The notes under the pieces were generated by a model. That model saw nothing but the letters and a program-made list of their open reading frames with translations, did no database searches and was not told the DNA's origin. From Halospina sp040196175 (lineage in GTDB: Bacteria; Pseudomonadota; Gammaproteobacteria; Pseudomonadales; Oleiphilaceae), in contig NZ_JBEFNF010000007.1 of NCBI RefSeq assembly GCF_040196175.1, forward strand, positions 143,306 through 207,305: 64,000 nt of DNA, in the 5' to 3' direction. The stretch's first letter is position 1. Each line of letters begins with the position of its first letter. A program made the translations under genes and the position numbers. This document shows positions 20,301 to 28,634 of the stretch, piece by piece.

Positions 20301-20552
20301 ATCTGGCTGCTCCTGCTCAATGATCTTCTCGATGGTGCGCCAGGTGATGGGCTCAATGTAGGTAGCATCCGCCATCACCGGATCGGTCATGATGGTCGCC
20401 GGGTTGGAGTTAACCAGAATGACCCGGAAGCCCTCCTCGTGCAGCGCCTTGCAGGCCTGAGCACCGGAATAATCAAACTCGCACGCCTGGCCGATCACAA
20501 TGGGGCCAGCACCAAGAATCAGAATGCTTTGGATATCGTCTCGTTTCGGCAT
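17337..20552 (-). CDS. carB: Carbamoyl-phosphate synthase large subunit
   Basis: CarB makes carbamoyl phosphate from bicarbonate, ATP and ammonia delivered by CarA, feeding arginine and pyrimidine synthesis. The 1071-residue protein has two homologous halves, each with an ATP-grasp domain (SFTMGGSGGGIAYN in the first, SYVLGGRAMEIVY in the second), an oligomerisation region, and a C-terminal MGS-like allosteric domain (ISVRDADKPDVVRLAQDL, LIATGGTAQVL). Length is typical. Order is carA-carB-greA, with 48 bp between carA and carB. Confidence 0.98.
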   Translation of the reverse strand: MPKRDDIQSILILGAGPIVIGQACEFDYSGAQACKALHEEGFRVILVNSNPATIMTDPVMADATYIEPITWRTIEKIIEQEQPDALLPTMGGQTALNCALDMERHGILQKHGVEMIGANADTIDKAEDRDRFDKAVHNIGLETPRASMAHSMEEAYQVLEHIGLPCIIRPSFTMGGSGGGIAYNREEFHEICERGLALSPTNELLIDESLIGWKEYETEVVRDNNDNCIIVCAIENMDPMGVHTGDSITVAPSQTLTDKEWQIMRDASLAVLREVGVETGGSNVQFGINPANGRMVVIEMNPRVSRSSALASKATGFPIAKVAAKLAVGFTLDELSNEITGGVTPASFEPSIDYVVTKIPRFTFEKFPQADPRLTTQMKSVGEVMAIGRTFQESYQKALRGLETGASGLDPILEDKEDARDTLIHELKVPGASRSWYIGEAFRRGMSLEEVFEYTFIDRWYLIQIQDLIEEEKRLESTGMADLDYSTVFRLKRKGFSDTRLANLLGVSEQSFRKLRHDLGVRPVYKRVDTCAAEFESSTAYMYSSYEEECEANVSDRQKIVVIGGGPNRIGQGIEFDYCCVHAVLAMRDDGYETIMINCNPETVSTDYDTSDRLYFEPITLEDVLEIVQSENPDGVIIQYGGQTPLKLARGLEAAGVPIIGTSPDAIDRAEDRERFQQMINRLGLKQPANATVRSLEEGILVARDIGYPLVVRPSYVLGGRAMEIVYTEEELKEYMRSAVLVSNDSPVLLDHFLNSAIEIDIDAVCDGKTAVIGGIMQHIEQAGVHSGDSACSLPPYTLPENVQDQMRDMVKRMALELDVVGLMNVQLAWQDDEIYVIEVNPRASRTVPFVSKAVGRSLARIAARCMVGFSLEEQGVITESVPQYYSVKESVFPFPKFPSVDPILGPEMKSTGEVMGIGDSFDEAFAKAALGAGETLPTSGTAFISVRDADKPDVVRLAQDLADVGFRLIATGGTAQVLSEAGLEVEKVNKVREGRPHIVDAIKNGQVDLIVNTTEGRKAIADSAQIRQSALQRKVTYATTLTGGEAFCRAIRFGSERQVRRLQDLHAGYQ

Positions 20553-20600
20553 TGAACCCTTATCCTGTTCGTCTCGAGCCGTGATTCGAAGCCGTTGTTC

Positions 20601-21752
20601 TCACTTGGCGGCCTGCGTGGTTTTATGCTCGTCCATCAGACGGGTAAACTCATCGAACAGCGGGATCATGTCCCGCGGCCCGGGGCTGGCTTCCGGATGT
20701 CCCTGAAAGCTGAACACCGGCGCATCACGCAGACGCATACCCTGCAGAGTGCCATCAAACAGCGAGCGGTGCGTCACCGCCACATTCTCCGGCAGCGACT
20801 TCTCATCTACCGCAAAACCATGATTCTGACTTGTAATAACCACTGTCCCATCATCAACACATTCAACAGGATGGTTGGCGCCATGGTGACCGAACTTCAT
20901 TTTCTCGCTGCGGCCGCCAACCGCCAGACCTAGAAGCTGATGCCCGAGACAGATCCCAAAGGTGGGAATATGACGCTCAATACAGCTCTTCAGGGCCTCA
21001 ACGGCGTAACCACAGGGCTCTGGATCGCCCGGGCCATTGGAAAAGAAAACGCCGTCCGGGTTGTATGCCATCACCTCATCGAGCGGCGTGCGCGCAGGCA
21101 CTAGTGTTACCTCACACCCTCGCGAAACCAAAAGCCGCAGGATGTTGTATTTGATGCCGTAGTCATAGGCGACGACGCGGTAACGTTTTTCCAGCCCCTC
21201 ACCATAGCCTTGGTCCAGGGTCCAAGCGGCCTGGGTCCAGGTGCGCGGTTCTTTGCAGCCGGCCTCGGAGGCCAGATCCATCCCTTTGATACCGGGGAAG
21301 TCCCGTGCCAGACGCAGAGCTTCCTCCTCACTCATGTTCTCCCCCGCCACGATGGCACCGCCCTGGGCGCCTTTGTTGCGCAGAAGTCGAGTCAGCCGCC
21401 GCGTATCCACTCCGGCAATAGCCACAACCTTTTCGCGCTGCAGATAATCCGGCAGCGACTCACTGCGTCGCCAGTTGCTGGCCAGCAGCGGCAGGTCGCG
21501 GATAATCAGTCCGGATGCGCAGACATGGTCGGACTCCACATCTTCCGGATTGGTGCCGGTATTACCAATATGCGGATAGGTCAGCGTGACCATCTGGCGG
21601 GTATAGGACGGGTCAGTCAGGATTTCCTGATAGCCGGTCATGGCCGTGTTGAAAACGACCTCACCGCTGGTGGTGCCGTCAGCACCGATGGACTCGCCTC
21701 TGAAGATGCTGCCGTCTTCAAGTGCAAGGATCGCTGGTTTCGTCAAAGCCAT
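20601..21752 (-). CDS. carA: Carbamoyl-phosphate synthase small (glutaminase) subunit
   Basis: CarA hydrolyses glutamine and channels ammonia to CarB. The protein has the N-terminal domain (AILALEDGSIFRGE) and a class I glutamine amidotransferase domain with catalytic Cys in FGICLGHQLLGLA and His-Glu in FQGHPEASPGP. The interval uses ATG 21752, but AGAGGGG is only one base from it; the in-frame TTG at 21746 has that site 7 bases upstream and gives MTKPAILAL, the form typical of Pseudomonas CarA, so TTG is probably the true start. The upstream leader is long and structured. Confidence 0.96.
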   Translation of the reverse strand: MALTKPAILALEDGSIFRGESIGADGTTSGEVVFNTAMTGYQEILTDPSYTRQMVTLTYPHIGNTGTNPEDVESDHVCASGLIIRDLPLLASNWRRSESLPDYLQREKVVAIAGVDTRRLTRLLRNKGAQGGAIVAGENMSEEEALRLARDFPGIKGMDLASEAGCKEPRTWTQAAWTLDQGYGEGLEKRYRVVAYDYGIKYNILRLLVSRGCEVTLVPARTPLDEVMAYNPDGVFFSNGPGDPEPCGYAVEALKSCIERHIPTFGICLGHQLLGLAVGGRSEKMKFGHHGANHPVECVDDGTVVITSQNHGFAVDEKSLPENVAVTHRSLFDGTLQGMRLRDAPVFSFQGHPEASPGPRDMIPLFDEFTRLMDEHKTTQAAK

Positions 21753-21811
21753 GCCCCTCTAGCGTCTCTGGCGGGTAGGACGCGCATCACGAAACCCCGG
21801 CGCCCATTTGC

Positions 21812-21845
21812 AAAAAGCGGGACGGTGTCGTACACCCGTCCCGCT
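21812..21845 (-). terminator. Terminator hairpin in the carA leader (or after dapB)
   Basis: On the minus strand a perfect 10-bp stem (AGCGGGACGG / CCGTCCCGCT) is followed by TTTTTG. It lies downstream of the likely carA promoter and about 60 bp before carA, so it may attenuate carAB as well as stop dapB read-through. Confidence 0.75.
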
Positions 21846-21860
21846 CCTGCAGGGGTTCCA

Positions 21861-21890
21861 GGAACTTCTTAATAGACTCTCAGAAGTTCC
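21861..21890 (-). other. Hairpin in the carA leader
   Basis: A perfect 9-bp inverted repeat (GGAACTTCT / AGAAGTTCC) with a 12-base loop lies just before the terminator hairpin. No T tract follows, so it is not a terminator by itself; it could be a pause or competing structure. Confidence 0.5.
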
Positions 21891-21929
21891 TTAACAGCCG
21901 GTGGAGTAAGCGCTTAACAAATCCGGCGC

Positions 21930-21959
21930 ATTATATAGAGAAACCGACGCTACTGTCAT
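21930..21959 (-). promoter_or_regulatory. Sigma-70 promoter for carAB
   Basis: On the minus strand ATGACA (21954-21959) and TATAAT (21930-21935) are separated by 18 bp, 47 bp past the dapB stop. Predicted transcription starts near 21922, giving carA a leader of roughly 170 nt. Confidence 0.6.
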
Positions 21960-22005
21960 CCGCGAGATCCCATATGGCGCCGAACAGCGGCCATTGGCTC
22001 GAATG

Positions 22006-22809
22006 TCACTTGAGATCCAGTACATCCTGCATGTCATACAGCCCCGCAGGCTGCTGCACCAGCCACTGGGCGGCCCTGACGGCTCCCTGGGCAAAGGTCA
22101 TGCGGCTGCTCGCTTTGTGGCTGATCTCGATACGCTCCCCCAACCCAGCAAACATCACGGTGTGCTCACCCACGATGTCACCGGCACGGACCGTCTCAAA
22201 ACCAATGGCCTCACGCGGGCGTTCGCCTGTAAACCCTTCGCGACCGTAAACAGCGCACTGTTGCAGATCACGCCCGAGCGTGTCCGCCACCACCTCCCCC
22301 AGCCGCAGGGCGGTACCTGAAGGAGCATCCTTCTTGTGGCGGTGATGCGCTTCGATGACCTCCACATCGGCTTCATCACCCATGACCCGGGCAGCCGTCT
22401 GCAGGATCTGAAGGAGAAGGTTAACGCCCACACTCATGTTGGGAGCAAGCACCACGTTCAGACCTTCGCTTTTGGCTTCGAGCTGCTGTTTTTCAGCCTC
22501 AGCCATACCGGTTGTCCCGATTACGGCCGCTTTGCCGGCCTCCCGGCACACATCGAGATGCTGCAGTGTGAGCTCAGGAAAGGTGAAATCGATCACCAGA
22601 TCGAAATCTTCCACCACTTTTTCCAGGCCGCCACTCAGCATCACCCCGTTGCGGCCAACGCCGGCCACTTCGCCCGCATCAGAACCGATCAGAGAACTTT
22701 CCGGGTGGACAGTTGCCGCTCCAAGGGACACTCCCTCGGTCAGGGTCACCGACTCAACCAGTGTTTTGCCCATCCGACCAGCGGCGCCAGTCACTGCAAT
22801 ACGCGTCAT
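22006..22809 (-). CDS. dapB: 4-hydroxy-tetrahydrodipicolinate reductase
   Basis: DapB catalyses the NAD(P)H-dependent reduction step in lysine and diaminopimelate synthesis. The 267-residue protein has the Rossmann motif VTGAAGRMGKTLVE, the hinge GTTGMAEAE, and the catalytic/substrate motifs EAHHRHKKDAPSGTA. It lies between dnaJ (27 bp upstream) and carA. Confidence 0.97.
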   Translation of the reverse strand: MTRIAVTGAAGRMGKTLVESVTLTEGVSLGAATVHPESSLIGSDAGEVAGVGRNGVMLSGGLEKVVEDFDLVIDFTFPELTLQHLDVCREAGKAAVIGTTGMAEAEKQQLEAKSEGLNVVLAPNMSVGVNLLLQILQTAARVMGDEADVEVIEAHHRHKKDAPSGTALRLGEVVADTLGRDLQQCAVYGREGFTGERPREAIGFETVRAGDIVGEHTVMFAGLGERIEISHKASSRMTFAQGAVRAAQWLVQQPAGLYDMQDVLDLK

Positions 22810-22836
22810 ACCCCCTCCACACCTGAGACCTGCAAC

Positions 22837-23970
22837 CTAGAACTTCATATCGTCAAAAAAGTTCTTAACGCCTTCAAACCAGGAGCTCTTGCGTGGTCCG
22901 TGCTGCTTACCATCGCTGTCTTCCTGAAGGGTCGATTCAAATTCACGCAACAGCTCTTTCTGCTTCTTCGTGAGATTGACCGGCGTTTCCACTACAATGC
23001 GGCACAGCAGATCACCAGGGGCACCACCACGCACAGGTGTTACACCCTTGCCGCGCAGGCGGAAGGTCTTACCGCTCTGACTCTCTGCCGGAATCTTGAG
23101 CTTAACTCTTCCATCAAGCGTCGGCACCTCCAGTTCGCCACCCAGAGCCGCGTCCGTGATGCTGATCGGCACATCGCAGTGCAGATTGCGGCCGTCACGA
23201 TCAAAAATCGGATGTTCCTTGACGGCCATCTGGACGTAGAGATCGCCCGGTCCACCGCCATGCATACCGGGCTCACCTTCGCCCGAGAGGCGGATACGAT
23301 CGCCGGTATCCACGCCCGGTGGCACCTTGACCGAGAGCGTTTTCTCTTCTTCGACGAAGCCTTCGCCACGGCACGCCTTGCAGGGATTTTTCACAATCTG
23401 GCCGGCGCCACGGCAGTTCGGGCAGGTCTGCTGTACAGAAAAGAAGCCCTGCTGCATCCGGACCTGACCCATGCCACGACAGGTTCCGCAGGTCTCCGGG
23501 CGAGTCCCGGGTTCAGCACCACTGCCTTTGCAACTGCTGCATTCGGTGGCACTCGGGATCTCGATCTTGACGTCTTTGCCGCTCACGGCATCCTCAAGAT
23601 CCAGCTCCAGTGTATAGCGCAGGTCAGCGCCCCGGCCGCCGCGGCCGCGACCGCCACCAAAGATATCGCCAAAGACATCCCCGAAGATATCGGAGAAGCT
23701 GGCGCCACCACCGCCGCCGAAGCCACCACCGCCACCGGCGGAGCCATCAACACCGGCGTGACCGAACTGGTCGTACGCGGCTTTCTTTTCGGGGTCACCC
23801 AGGACTTCATAGGCCTCACTGGCCTCCTTGAAGCGCGCCTCGGCGTCTTCGTCATCCGGATTCCGGTCCGGATGATACTTCATTGCCAGCTTCCGGTATG
23901 CCTTCTTGATCTCCTTGTCGTCGGCACTCTGGGAGATACCAAGGATCTCGTAATAGTCGCGTTTGGCCAT
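22837..23970 (-). CDS. dnaJ: Chaperone protein DnaJ
   Basis: DnaJ delivers clients to DnaK and stimulates its ATPase. The 377-residue protein is a complete type A J-protein: J domain with YHPDRNPDD (HPD), Gly/Phe-rich region (about 75-115), four CxxCxGxG zinc repeats (CSSCKGSG, CGTCRGMG, CPNCRGAG, CKACRGEG) and a C-terminal substrate-binding domain. It is downstream of dnaK. Confidence 0.98.
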   Translation of the reverse strand: MAKRDYYEILGISQSADDKEIKKAYRKLAMKYHPDRNPDDEDAEARFKEASEAYEVLGDPEKKAAYDQFGHAGVDGSAGGGGGFGGGGGASFSDIFGDVFGDIFGGGRGRGGRGADLRYTLELDLEDAVSGKDVKIEIPSATECSSCKGSGAEPGTRPETCGTCRGMGQVRMQQGFFSVQQTCPNCRGAGQIVKNPCKACRGEGFVEEEKTLSVKVPPGVDTGDRIRLSGEGEPGMHGGGPGDLYVQMAVKEHPIFDRDGRNLHCDVPISITDAALGGELEVPTLDGRVKLKIPAESQSGKTFRLRGKGVTPVRGGAPGDLLCRIVVETPVNLTKKQKELLREFESTLQEDSDGKQHGPRKSSWFEGVKNFFDDMKF

Positions 23971-24007
23971 GACAGTCTGTCAACCGTAATTCAAATGTTC
24001 ACAACAA

Positions 24008-24041
24008 CGACGAACGCGGGAGAGGACTCCCGCGTGCGTCG
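24008..24041 (-). other. Stem-loop between dnaK and dnaJ
   Basis: ACGCGGGAG / CTCCCGCGT form a perfect 9-bp stem, extended by CGACG/CGTCG. No T tract follows on the minus strand. A hairpin here may act as a processing or stability element that sets less DnaJ than DnaK (inference). Confidence 0.5.
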
Positions 24042-24070
24042 ATCAAAGGGTACGGATAATGCCAGCGGTT

Positions 24071-25993
24071 TTACCGCTTGTCATTGTCGTCGACTTCCTC
24101 GAATTCAGCATCGACGGCATCATCGCCACCGCCCTGCTCCTGGCTGCCTTCAGCTCCGGCAGCACCTTCCTCGCCTTCCTGCGAGTACATCTTCTGCGCA
24201 AGGCTTGAGGAGGCTTCAGTCAGAGCCTGGGTCTTAGCCTCGATCTGCTCTTTGTCGTCACCTTTCATCGCCTCTTCCAGCTCGGAGATGGCATTTTCGA
24301 TGGCGGTCTTCTCTTCTTCGGACGCCTGATCGCCAGCTTCTTCAAGGCTCTTGCGCACGGCATGAATCATGCTGTCGCCCTGATTCCGCGCCTGAACAAG
24401 TTCTTCGAACTTCTCGTCTTCCTGAGCATTCTGCTCGGCATCCTTGACCATCTGGTCGACCTCGTCCTCGGTCAGACCGGAAGAAGCCTTGATCTCGATG
24501 GACTGCTCCTTGCCGGTTGCCTTGTCCTTAGCCGATACGTTCAGGATACCGTTGGCGTCGATATCGAAAGTGACTTCGATCTGGGGAGTACCGCGCGGTG
24601 CCGGCGGAATATCCTGCAGGTCAAAGCGCCCGAGCGACTTGTTCTGGTTCGCCTGCTTGCGTTCGCCCTGAACCACATGAATGGTCACCGCGGTCTGGTT
24701 GTCCTCAGCGGTCGAGAAGGTCTGCGACTTCTTGGTCGGGATCGTGGTGTTCTTCTCGATTACTGGTGTCGCCACACCACCCATGGTCTCGATGCCCAGA
24801 GTCAGCGGTGTCACATCCAGAAGCAGCACGTCCTTGACGTCGCCCGAAAGCACGGAGCCCTGAAGGGCGGCACCCATGGCTACTGCTTCGTCCGGGTTAA
24901 CATCCTTACGCGGATCTTTGCCGAAGAACTCTTTCACCGCTTCCTGAACCTTGGGCATGCGGGTCTGACCACCGACCAGAATCACCTCGTCGATATCGCC
25001 CACTTTCACGCCGGCATCGTCGATGCAGGTCTTGCAGGGATCAATGCTGCGCTTGACCAGGTCCTCGACCAGTGATTCAAGCTTCGCGCGGGTCACCTTC
25101 ACGTTCAGGTGCTTGGGCCCGTTTTGGTCCGCCGTGATGTACGGCAGGTTCACATCAGTCTGCTGGGCACTGGAAAGCTCAACCTTCGCCTTCTCTGCCG
25201 CTTCTTTCAGACGCTGCATGGCCAGGGAGTCACCGCGCAGATCAATGCCCTGATCCTTCTTGAACTGGTCAGCAAGGTACTCGATCAGCGCCATGTCGAA
25301 GTCTTCACCACCCAGGAAGGTGTCACCACTGGTGGCCAGCACTTCAAACTGCTTCTCGCCATCAACGTCCGCAATCTCAATAACCGAGATATCGAAGGTA
25401 CCGCCGCCAAGGTCATAGACCGCAACGGTGCGATCCTTACCCTTCTTATCGAGCCCGTAAGCCAGCGCGGCTGCGGTCGGCTCGTTGATGATGCGCTTAA
25501 CCTCAAGCCCGGCGATACGGCCCGCATCCTTGGTTGCCTGGCGCTGGTTGTCGTTGAAGTAGGCCGGGACAGTAACAACCGCTTCGGTCACGGTCTCGCC
25601 GAGATAATCCTCAGCGGTGCGCTTCATCTTCTTGAGCACCTCAGCAGAAACCTGCGGCGGTGCCATTTTCTCGTCTTTCACCTGTACCCAGGCATCGCCG
25701 TTGTCATTTTTGACGATGTCGTAAGACACCATGTTGATGTCTTTCTGCACAACATCATCGTTGTAAGCACGCCCGATGAGACGCTTGATAGCATAAAGCG
25801 TATTTTTCGGGTTGGTGACCGCCTGGCGCTTGGCCGCCTGACCGACAAGCGTCTCGCCTTCATCGGTATAAGCCACAATGGAGGGCGTCGTGCGATCGCC
25901 TTCCGCGTTCTCAATCACCTTGACTCCATCGCCATCCGGGATGGCCACACAGGAGTTCGTGGTGCCCAGGTCAATACCTATAATCTTACCCAT
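24071..25993 (-). CDS. dnaK: Chaperone protein DnaK (Hsp70)
   Basis: DnaK is the ATP-driven general chaperone. The 640-residue form starts MGKIIGIDLGTTNSCVAI, with ATPase motifs YDLGGGTFDISVIE and VGGQTRMPKVQE, linker DVLLLDVTPLTLG, the substrate-binding domain, an alpha-helical lid and a disordered acidic tail. ATG at 25993 is 8 bases from TTGGAGTG; an upstream GTG at 26002 is less likely. It has its own sigma-32-like promoter beginning inside the end of grpE. Confidence 0.98.
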   Translation of the reverse strand: MGKIIGIDLGTTNSCVAIPDGDGVKVIENAEGDRTTPSIVAYTDEGETLVGQAAKRQAVTNPKNTLYAIKRLIGRAYNDDVVQKDINMVSYDIVKNDNGDAWVQVKDEKMAPPQVSAEVLKKMKRTAEDYLGETVTEAVVTVPAYFNDNQRQATKDAGRIAGLEVKRIINEPTAAALAYGLDKKGKDRTVAVYDLGGGTFDISVIEIADVDGEKQFEVLATSGDTFLGGEDFDMALIEYLADQFKKDQGIDLRGDSLAMQRLKEAAEKAKVELSSAQQTDVNLPYITADQNGPKHLNVKVTRAKLESLVEDLVKRSIDPCKTCIDDAGVKVGDIDEVILVGGQTRMPKVQEAVKEFFGKDPRKDVNPDEAVAMGAALQGSVLSGDVKDVLLLDVTPLTLGIETMGGVATPVIEKNTTIPTKKSQTFSTAEDNQTAVTIHVVQGERKQANQNKSLGRFDLQDIPPAPRGTPQIEVTFDIDANGILNVSAKDKATGKEQSIEIKASSGLTEDEVDQMVKDAEQNAQEDEKFEELVQARNQGDSMIHAVRKSLEEAGDQASEEEKTAIENAISELEEAMKGDDKEQIEAKTQALTEASSSLAQKMYSQEGEEGAAGAEGSQEQGGGDDAVDAEFEEVDDNDKR

Positions 25994-26053
25994 GGAAATC
26001 ACTCCAATTATTTCGTTGAATTCAGATCCGGTTTCCAGTTGCCGTTAATCCCT

Positions 26054-26081
26054 AAATTGGGCCTAACGACTCAATTTCAAG
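26054..26081 (-). promoter_or_regulatory. Sigma-32 heat-shock promoter for dnaK
   Basis: On the minus strand CTTGAAA (26075-26081) and CCCAATTT (26054-26061) are separated by 13 bp. The sigma-32 consensus is CTTGAAA and CCCCATNT, so only one base departs in the -10 box. The -35 box overlaps the grpE stop. Confidence 0.75.
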
Positions 26082-26697
26082 CCTGCTCGTCGACGTTTCC
26101 GCCCCCGGAGTCATCCGCCTTGGCCACCATGACCATCGCCGGGCGAACCACCCGGTCATGCAGTAGATAGCCCTTCTGCATAACCGCGATCACCGTGTTG
26201 GGCTCAGCCTCATTGCTCGGAACCATGGACATAGCCTCATGCTTCTGTGGGTCGAAGGGCTCTCCCACCGGGTTGATCTGCTCGACGTTGAACTTCTCCA
26301 GTGCGCCCACAAACATATCCAGCGTCATGTCGACCCCTTCCTTGATGCGGGTAAGCACTTCTTCACTCTGGACTTCTTGGCCCTGAGTGCTTTCAACCGC
26401 CTTTTCAAGGCTGTCGACTACTGGCAGCAGTTCTTTCACGAACTTCTCGACCCCGAACTTGTGGGCTTTCTCGACATCAATGTCAGCACGCCGCCGGATG
26501 TTCTGCATCTCAGCCTTGGCGCGCATCACTTCCTCTTTCTGCTCCTCGAGCTGAGCGCGCAACTGCTCTGCCTCGCTGCCCCCGCTCTCAGCTTCCTCCG
26601 GAGCATCGGAGGCCGCTTCCGCGCTTCCCGCGTCGGCGCCGTCATCCGCGCCCGTTTCATTCACGGCTTCATCCTTACGGGTTTCGTCATCACTCAT
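26077..26697 (-). CDS. grpE: Nucleotide exchange factor GrpE
   Basis: GrpE releases ADP from DnaK. The 206-residue protein has an acidic disordered N-terminus, a long coiled coil (about 60-110, EQLRAQLEEQKEEVMRAKAE) and the beta-wing domain with INPVGEPFDPQKHEAMS and LHDRVVRPAMVMV. ATG at 26697 is chosen because GAGGT lies 6 bases upstream; an upstream in-frame ATG (26709) lacks such a site. Confidence 0.97.
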   Translation of the reverse strand: MSDDETRKDEAVNETGADDGADAGSAEAASDAPEEAESGGSEAEQLRAQLEEQKEEVMRAKAEMQNIRRRADIDVEKAHKFGVEKFVKELLPVVDSLEKAVESTQGQEVQSEEVLTRIKEGVDMTLDMFVGALEKFNVEQINPVGEPFDPQKHEAMSMVPSNEAEPNTVIAVMQKGYLLHDRVVRPAMVMVAKADDSGGGNVDEQA

Positions 26698-26756
26698 GAT
26701 CAACCTCATTGCTCGGTATCAGATTCTTTAGCCCGCTGCGGGACGTCTGCGGAGCA

Positions 26757-26785
26757 ATATGGGGCTGTTTGGGCTGGTTTCAACC
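26757..26785 (-). promoter_or_regulatory. Sigma-32 heat-shock promoter for grpE
   Basis: On the minus strand GGTTGAAA (-35, through 26785) and CCCCATAT (-10, 26757-26764) are separated by 13 bp, a near-consensus sigma-32 promoter about 60 bp upstream of grpE. Confidence 0.8.
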
Positions 26786-26847
26786 ACCATTGGCCACTTT
26801 CGTCACAAACCGGATCGTTACGGCCACTTGAAACCTGCAGAAAGTAA

Positions 26848-26882
26848 CTGTACAAATAACCATATACTGTATATCGATACAC
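26848..26882 (+). promoter_or_regulatory. Tandem LexA boxes upstream of recN
   Basis: CTGTATATCGATACAC (26867-26882) is one base from the LexA form CTG-N10-CAG and AT-rich inside. CTGTACAAATAACCAT (26848-26863) is a weaker second copy. A likely -35 TTGAAA lies at 26828, so both boxes cover the promoter, matching the SOS control known for recN in E. coli. Confidence 0.75.
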
Positions 26883-26896
26883 GCTAGGAGCCATCT

Positions 26897-28579
26897 ATGC
26901 TCACGCACCTGACCGTCGCCAACTACGCTGTTGCGGAAAAAGTGGAATTGACCATCAGGAAAGGCATGACCGCACTCACCGGCGAAACCGGAGCCGGCAA
27001 GTCTATTGTCATGGATGCCCTGAACCTGGTTTCAGGCGCGCGTGCGGATGCAGGCGCTGTCCGTGAAGGAGCGGATAAAGCCGACCTGAGCGCGGTTTTC
27101 GACCTTTCGCGCATCCCGCAGGCAAGAACCTGGCTTGAGGAACGCGACCTGGATCAGGACGGGGACTGCGTGCTGAGGCGCGTCATCCGGCGTGACGGTC
27201 GCTCACGGGGCTACATCAACGGGCAGCCCTGCACACTGTCTGACCTGAAAACCCTGGGCAGCATGCTCATGGACATCCACAGCCAGCATCAGCATCAATC
27301 CCTGCTCAAGCGCGAAACCCACCATCGGCTGGTGGACGAGTTCGGCGGCAATCATGAACAGGCCGAACAGGTCCGCAACGCTTTCAAGGAATGGCGCGAC
27401 CTGAGCCAGCGCCTGGAACAGGCCACCAACCAACGTGATGAGCGCAACGCCCGCACTGAGCTTTTACGATATCAGGTGGAAGAACTCGACCGGCTGGGGC
27501 TGAGCGCCGACGAACTGACGCAGCTTGAAGCCGAACAGAAGCAGCTGGCCAACGCCGAAAACATCCTGTCGCAGTGTCACGAGGCTGCACAATGCTGCGG
27601 CGAAGGCGAACCCGCCGCTGCCGGGCTACTGGACCAAGCTCGACAGAAGCTGGAACGGTTACCCATCGAGGTGCCCCAGCTGGCCGAAACCTGCCAGATG
27701 CTGGAAGAGGCCCGAATCCAGGTGGAGGAAGCCGGCGACAATCTGCGGCGCTTCATTGATGACTATGACTGCGATCCGCAGCGTCTGCAGGATGTGGAAG
27801 AGCGTCTGAGCTGGATCTACCAGGTTGCGCGCAAACACCAGATCCAGCCTACTGAGATCCCGGAACATCAGGAGACGTTACGCGCCGAGCTGGACGAACT
27901 CGAAAATGGCTCCGAAAGCCTGGAACAACTCCGTGAGCGGGCTGAAGCAGCGCGCGCTGAATGGGCACGACTGGCGGATGGGCTCAGCAGCGCCCGGCGC
28001 CACGCGGCTGAACGCCTGGATGCGGGCGTGGGAGAAGAACTTCGACGGCTGAGCATGCCGGACATCCAGTTCCAGACCTACTTTAGCCCGTCTTCCGCCG
28101 AAGGACAGCCCGCAGGCTGCGGCCATGAGGAAATGGAATTCCTGGTTAGCACCAATGCCGGCCAGAGCGCCCGGCCGCTGGCCAAAGTGGCGTCGGGCGG
28201 CGAACTCTCACGCATCAGCCTGGCCATCCAGGTGGTTGTAGCCCAGACATCGACTATTCCGACACTGGTCTTCGACGAGGTGGATGTCGGCATCGGCGGT
28301 GGTGTCGCGGAAGTAGTCGGACGGTTGCTCCGCCAGCTTGGTGACAATGGCCAAATCCTGTGCGTGACCCACCTACCCCAGGTGGCCAGCCAAGCGCACC
28401 AGCACCTCTCAGTGAGCAAGTTCACTGAAGACGAAAAGACCTACTCAACCGTGGAAAGCCTGGACTCCGAGGAACGGATCCGCGAGGTGGCGCGAATGCT
28501 CGGCGGTGTGGATCTTACCGAGCAGACCATGGCCCATGCCAGCGAGATGCTGCAGAAGGGGCAGGCGACTCATCACTGA
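26897..28579 (+). CDS. recN: DNA repair protein RecN
   Basis: RecN is an SMC-like ATPase that acts at double-strand breaks in recombination repair. The 560 residues comprise an N-terminal ATPase half (LTGETGAGKSIVMDALNLV, Walker A), a central coiled coil (about 150-370), and a C-terminal half with the signature VASGGELSRISLAIQV and Walker B TLVFDEVDVGIGGG. It starts 15 bp after the LexA box, next to the grpE operon on the opposite strand. Confidence 0.97.
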   Translation: MLTHLTVANYAVAEKVELTIRKGMTALTGETGAGKSIVMDALNLVSGARADAGAVREGADKADLSAVFDLSRIPQARTWLEERDLDQDGDCVLRRVIRRDGRSRGYINGQPCTLSDLKTLGSMLMDIHSQHQHQSLLKRETHHRLVDEFGGNHEQAEQVRNAFKEWRDLSQRLEQATNQRDERNARTELLRYQVEELDRLGLSADELTQLEAEQKQLANAENILSQCHEAAQCCGEGEPAAAGLLDQARQKLERLPIEVPQLAETCQMLEEARIQVEEAGDNLRRFIDDYDCDPQRLQDVEERLSWIYQVARKHQIQPTEIPEHQETLRAELDELENGSESLEQLRERAEAARAEWARLADGLSSARRHAAERLDAGVGEELRRLSMPDIQFQTYFSPSSAEGQPAGCGHEEMEFLVSTNAGQSARPLAKVASGGELSRISLAIQVVVAQTSTIPTLVFDEVDVGIGGGVAEVVGRLLRQLGDNGQILCVTHLPQVASQAHQHLSVSKFTEDEKTYSTVESLDSEERIREVARMLGGVDLTEQTMAHASEMLQKGQATHH

Positions 28580-28583
28580 GACT

Positions 28584-28613
28584 GAAACAGCGTCGTGCGC
28601 GCGACCCTGTTTC
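28584..28613. terminator. Bidirectional hairpin between recN and fur
   Basis: GAAACAG / CTGTTTC flank an inner GTCG/CGAC stem in the gap between convergent recN and fur. The T tract is weak on both sides, so termination here is only probable. Confidence 0.4.
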
Positions 28614-28634
28614 GCCAGGATGAGCAGTCAATCT

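Noticed and set aside
22336..24237. Plus-strand open frame of 633 codons
   Set aside because: Antisense to dapB, dnaJ and the start of the dnaK region, all of which have clear motifs.
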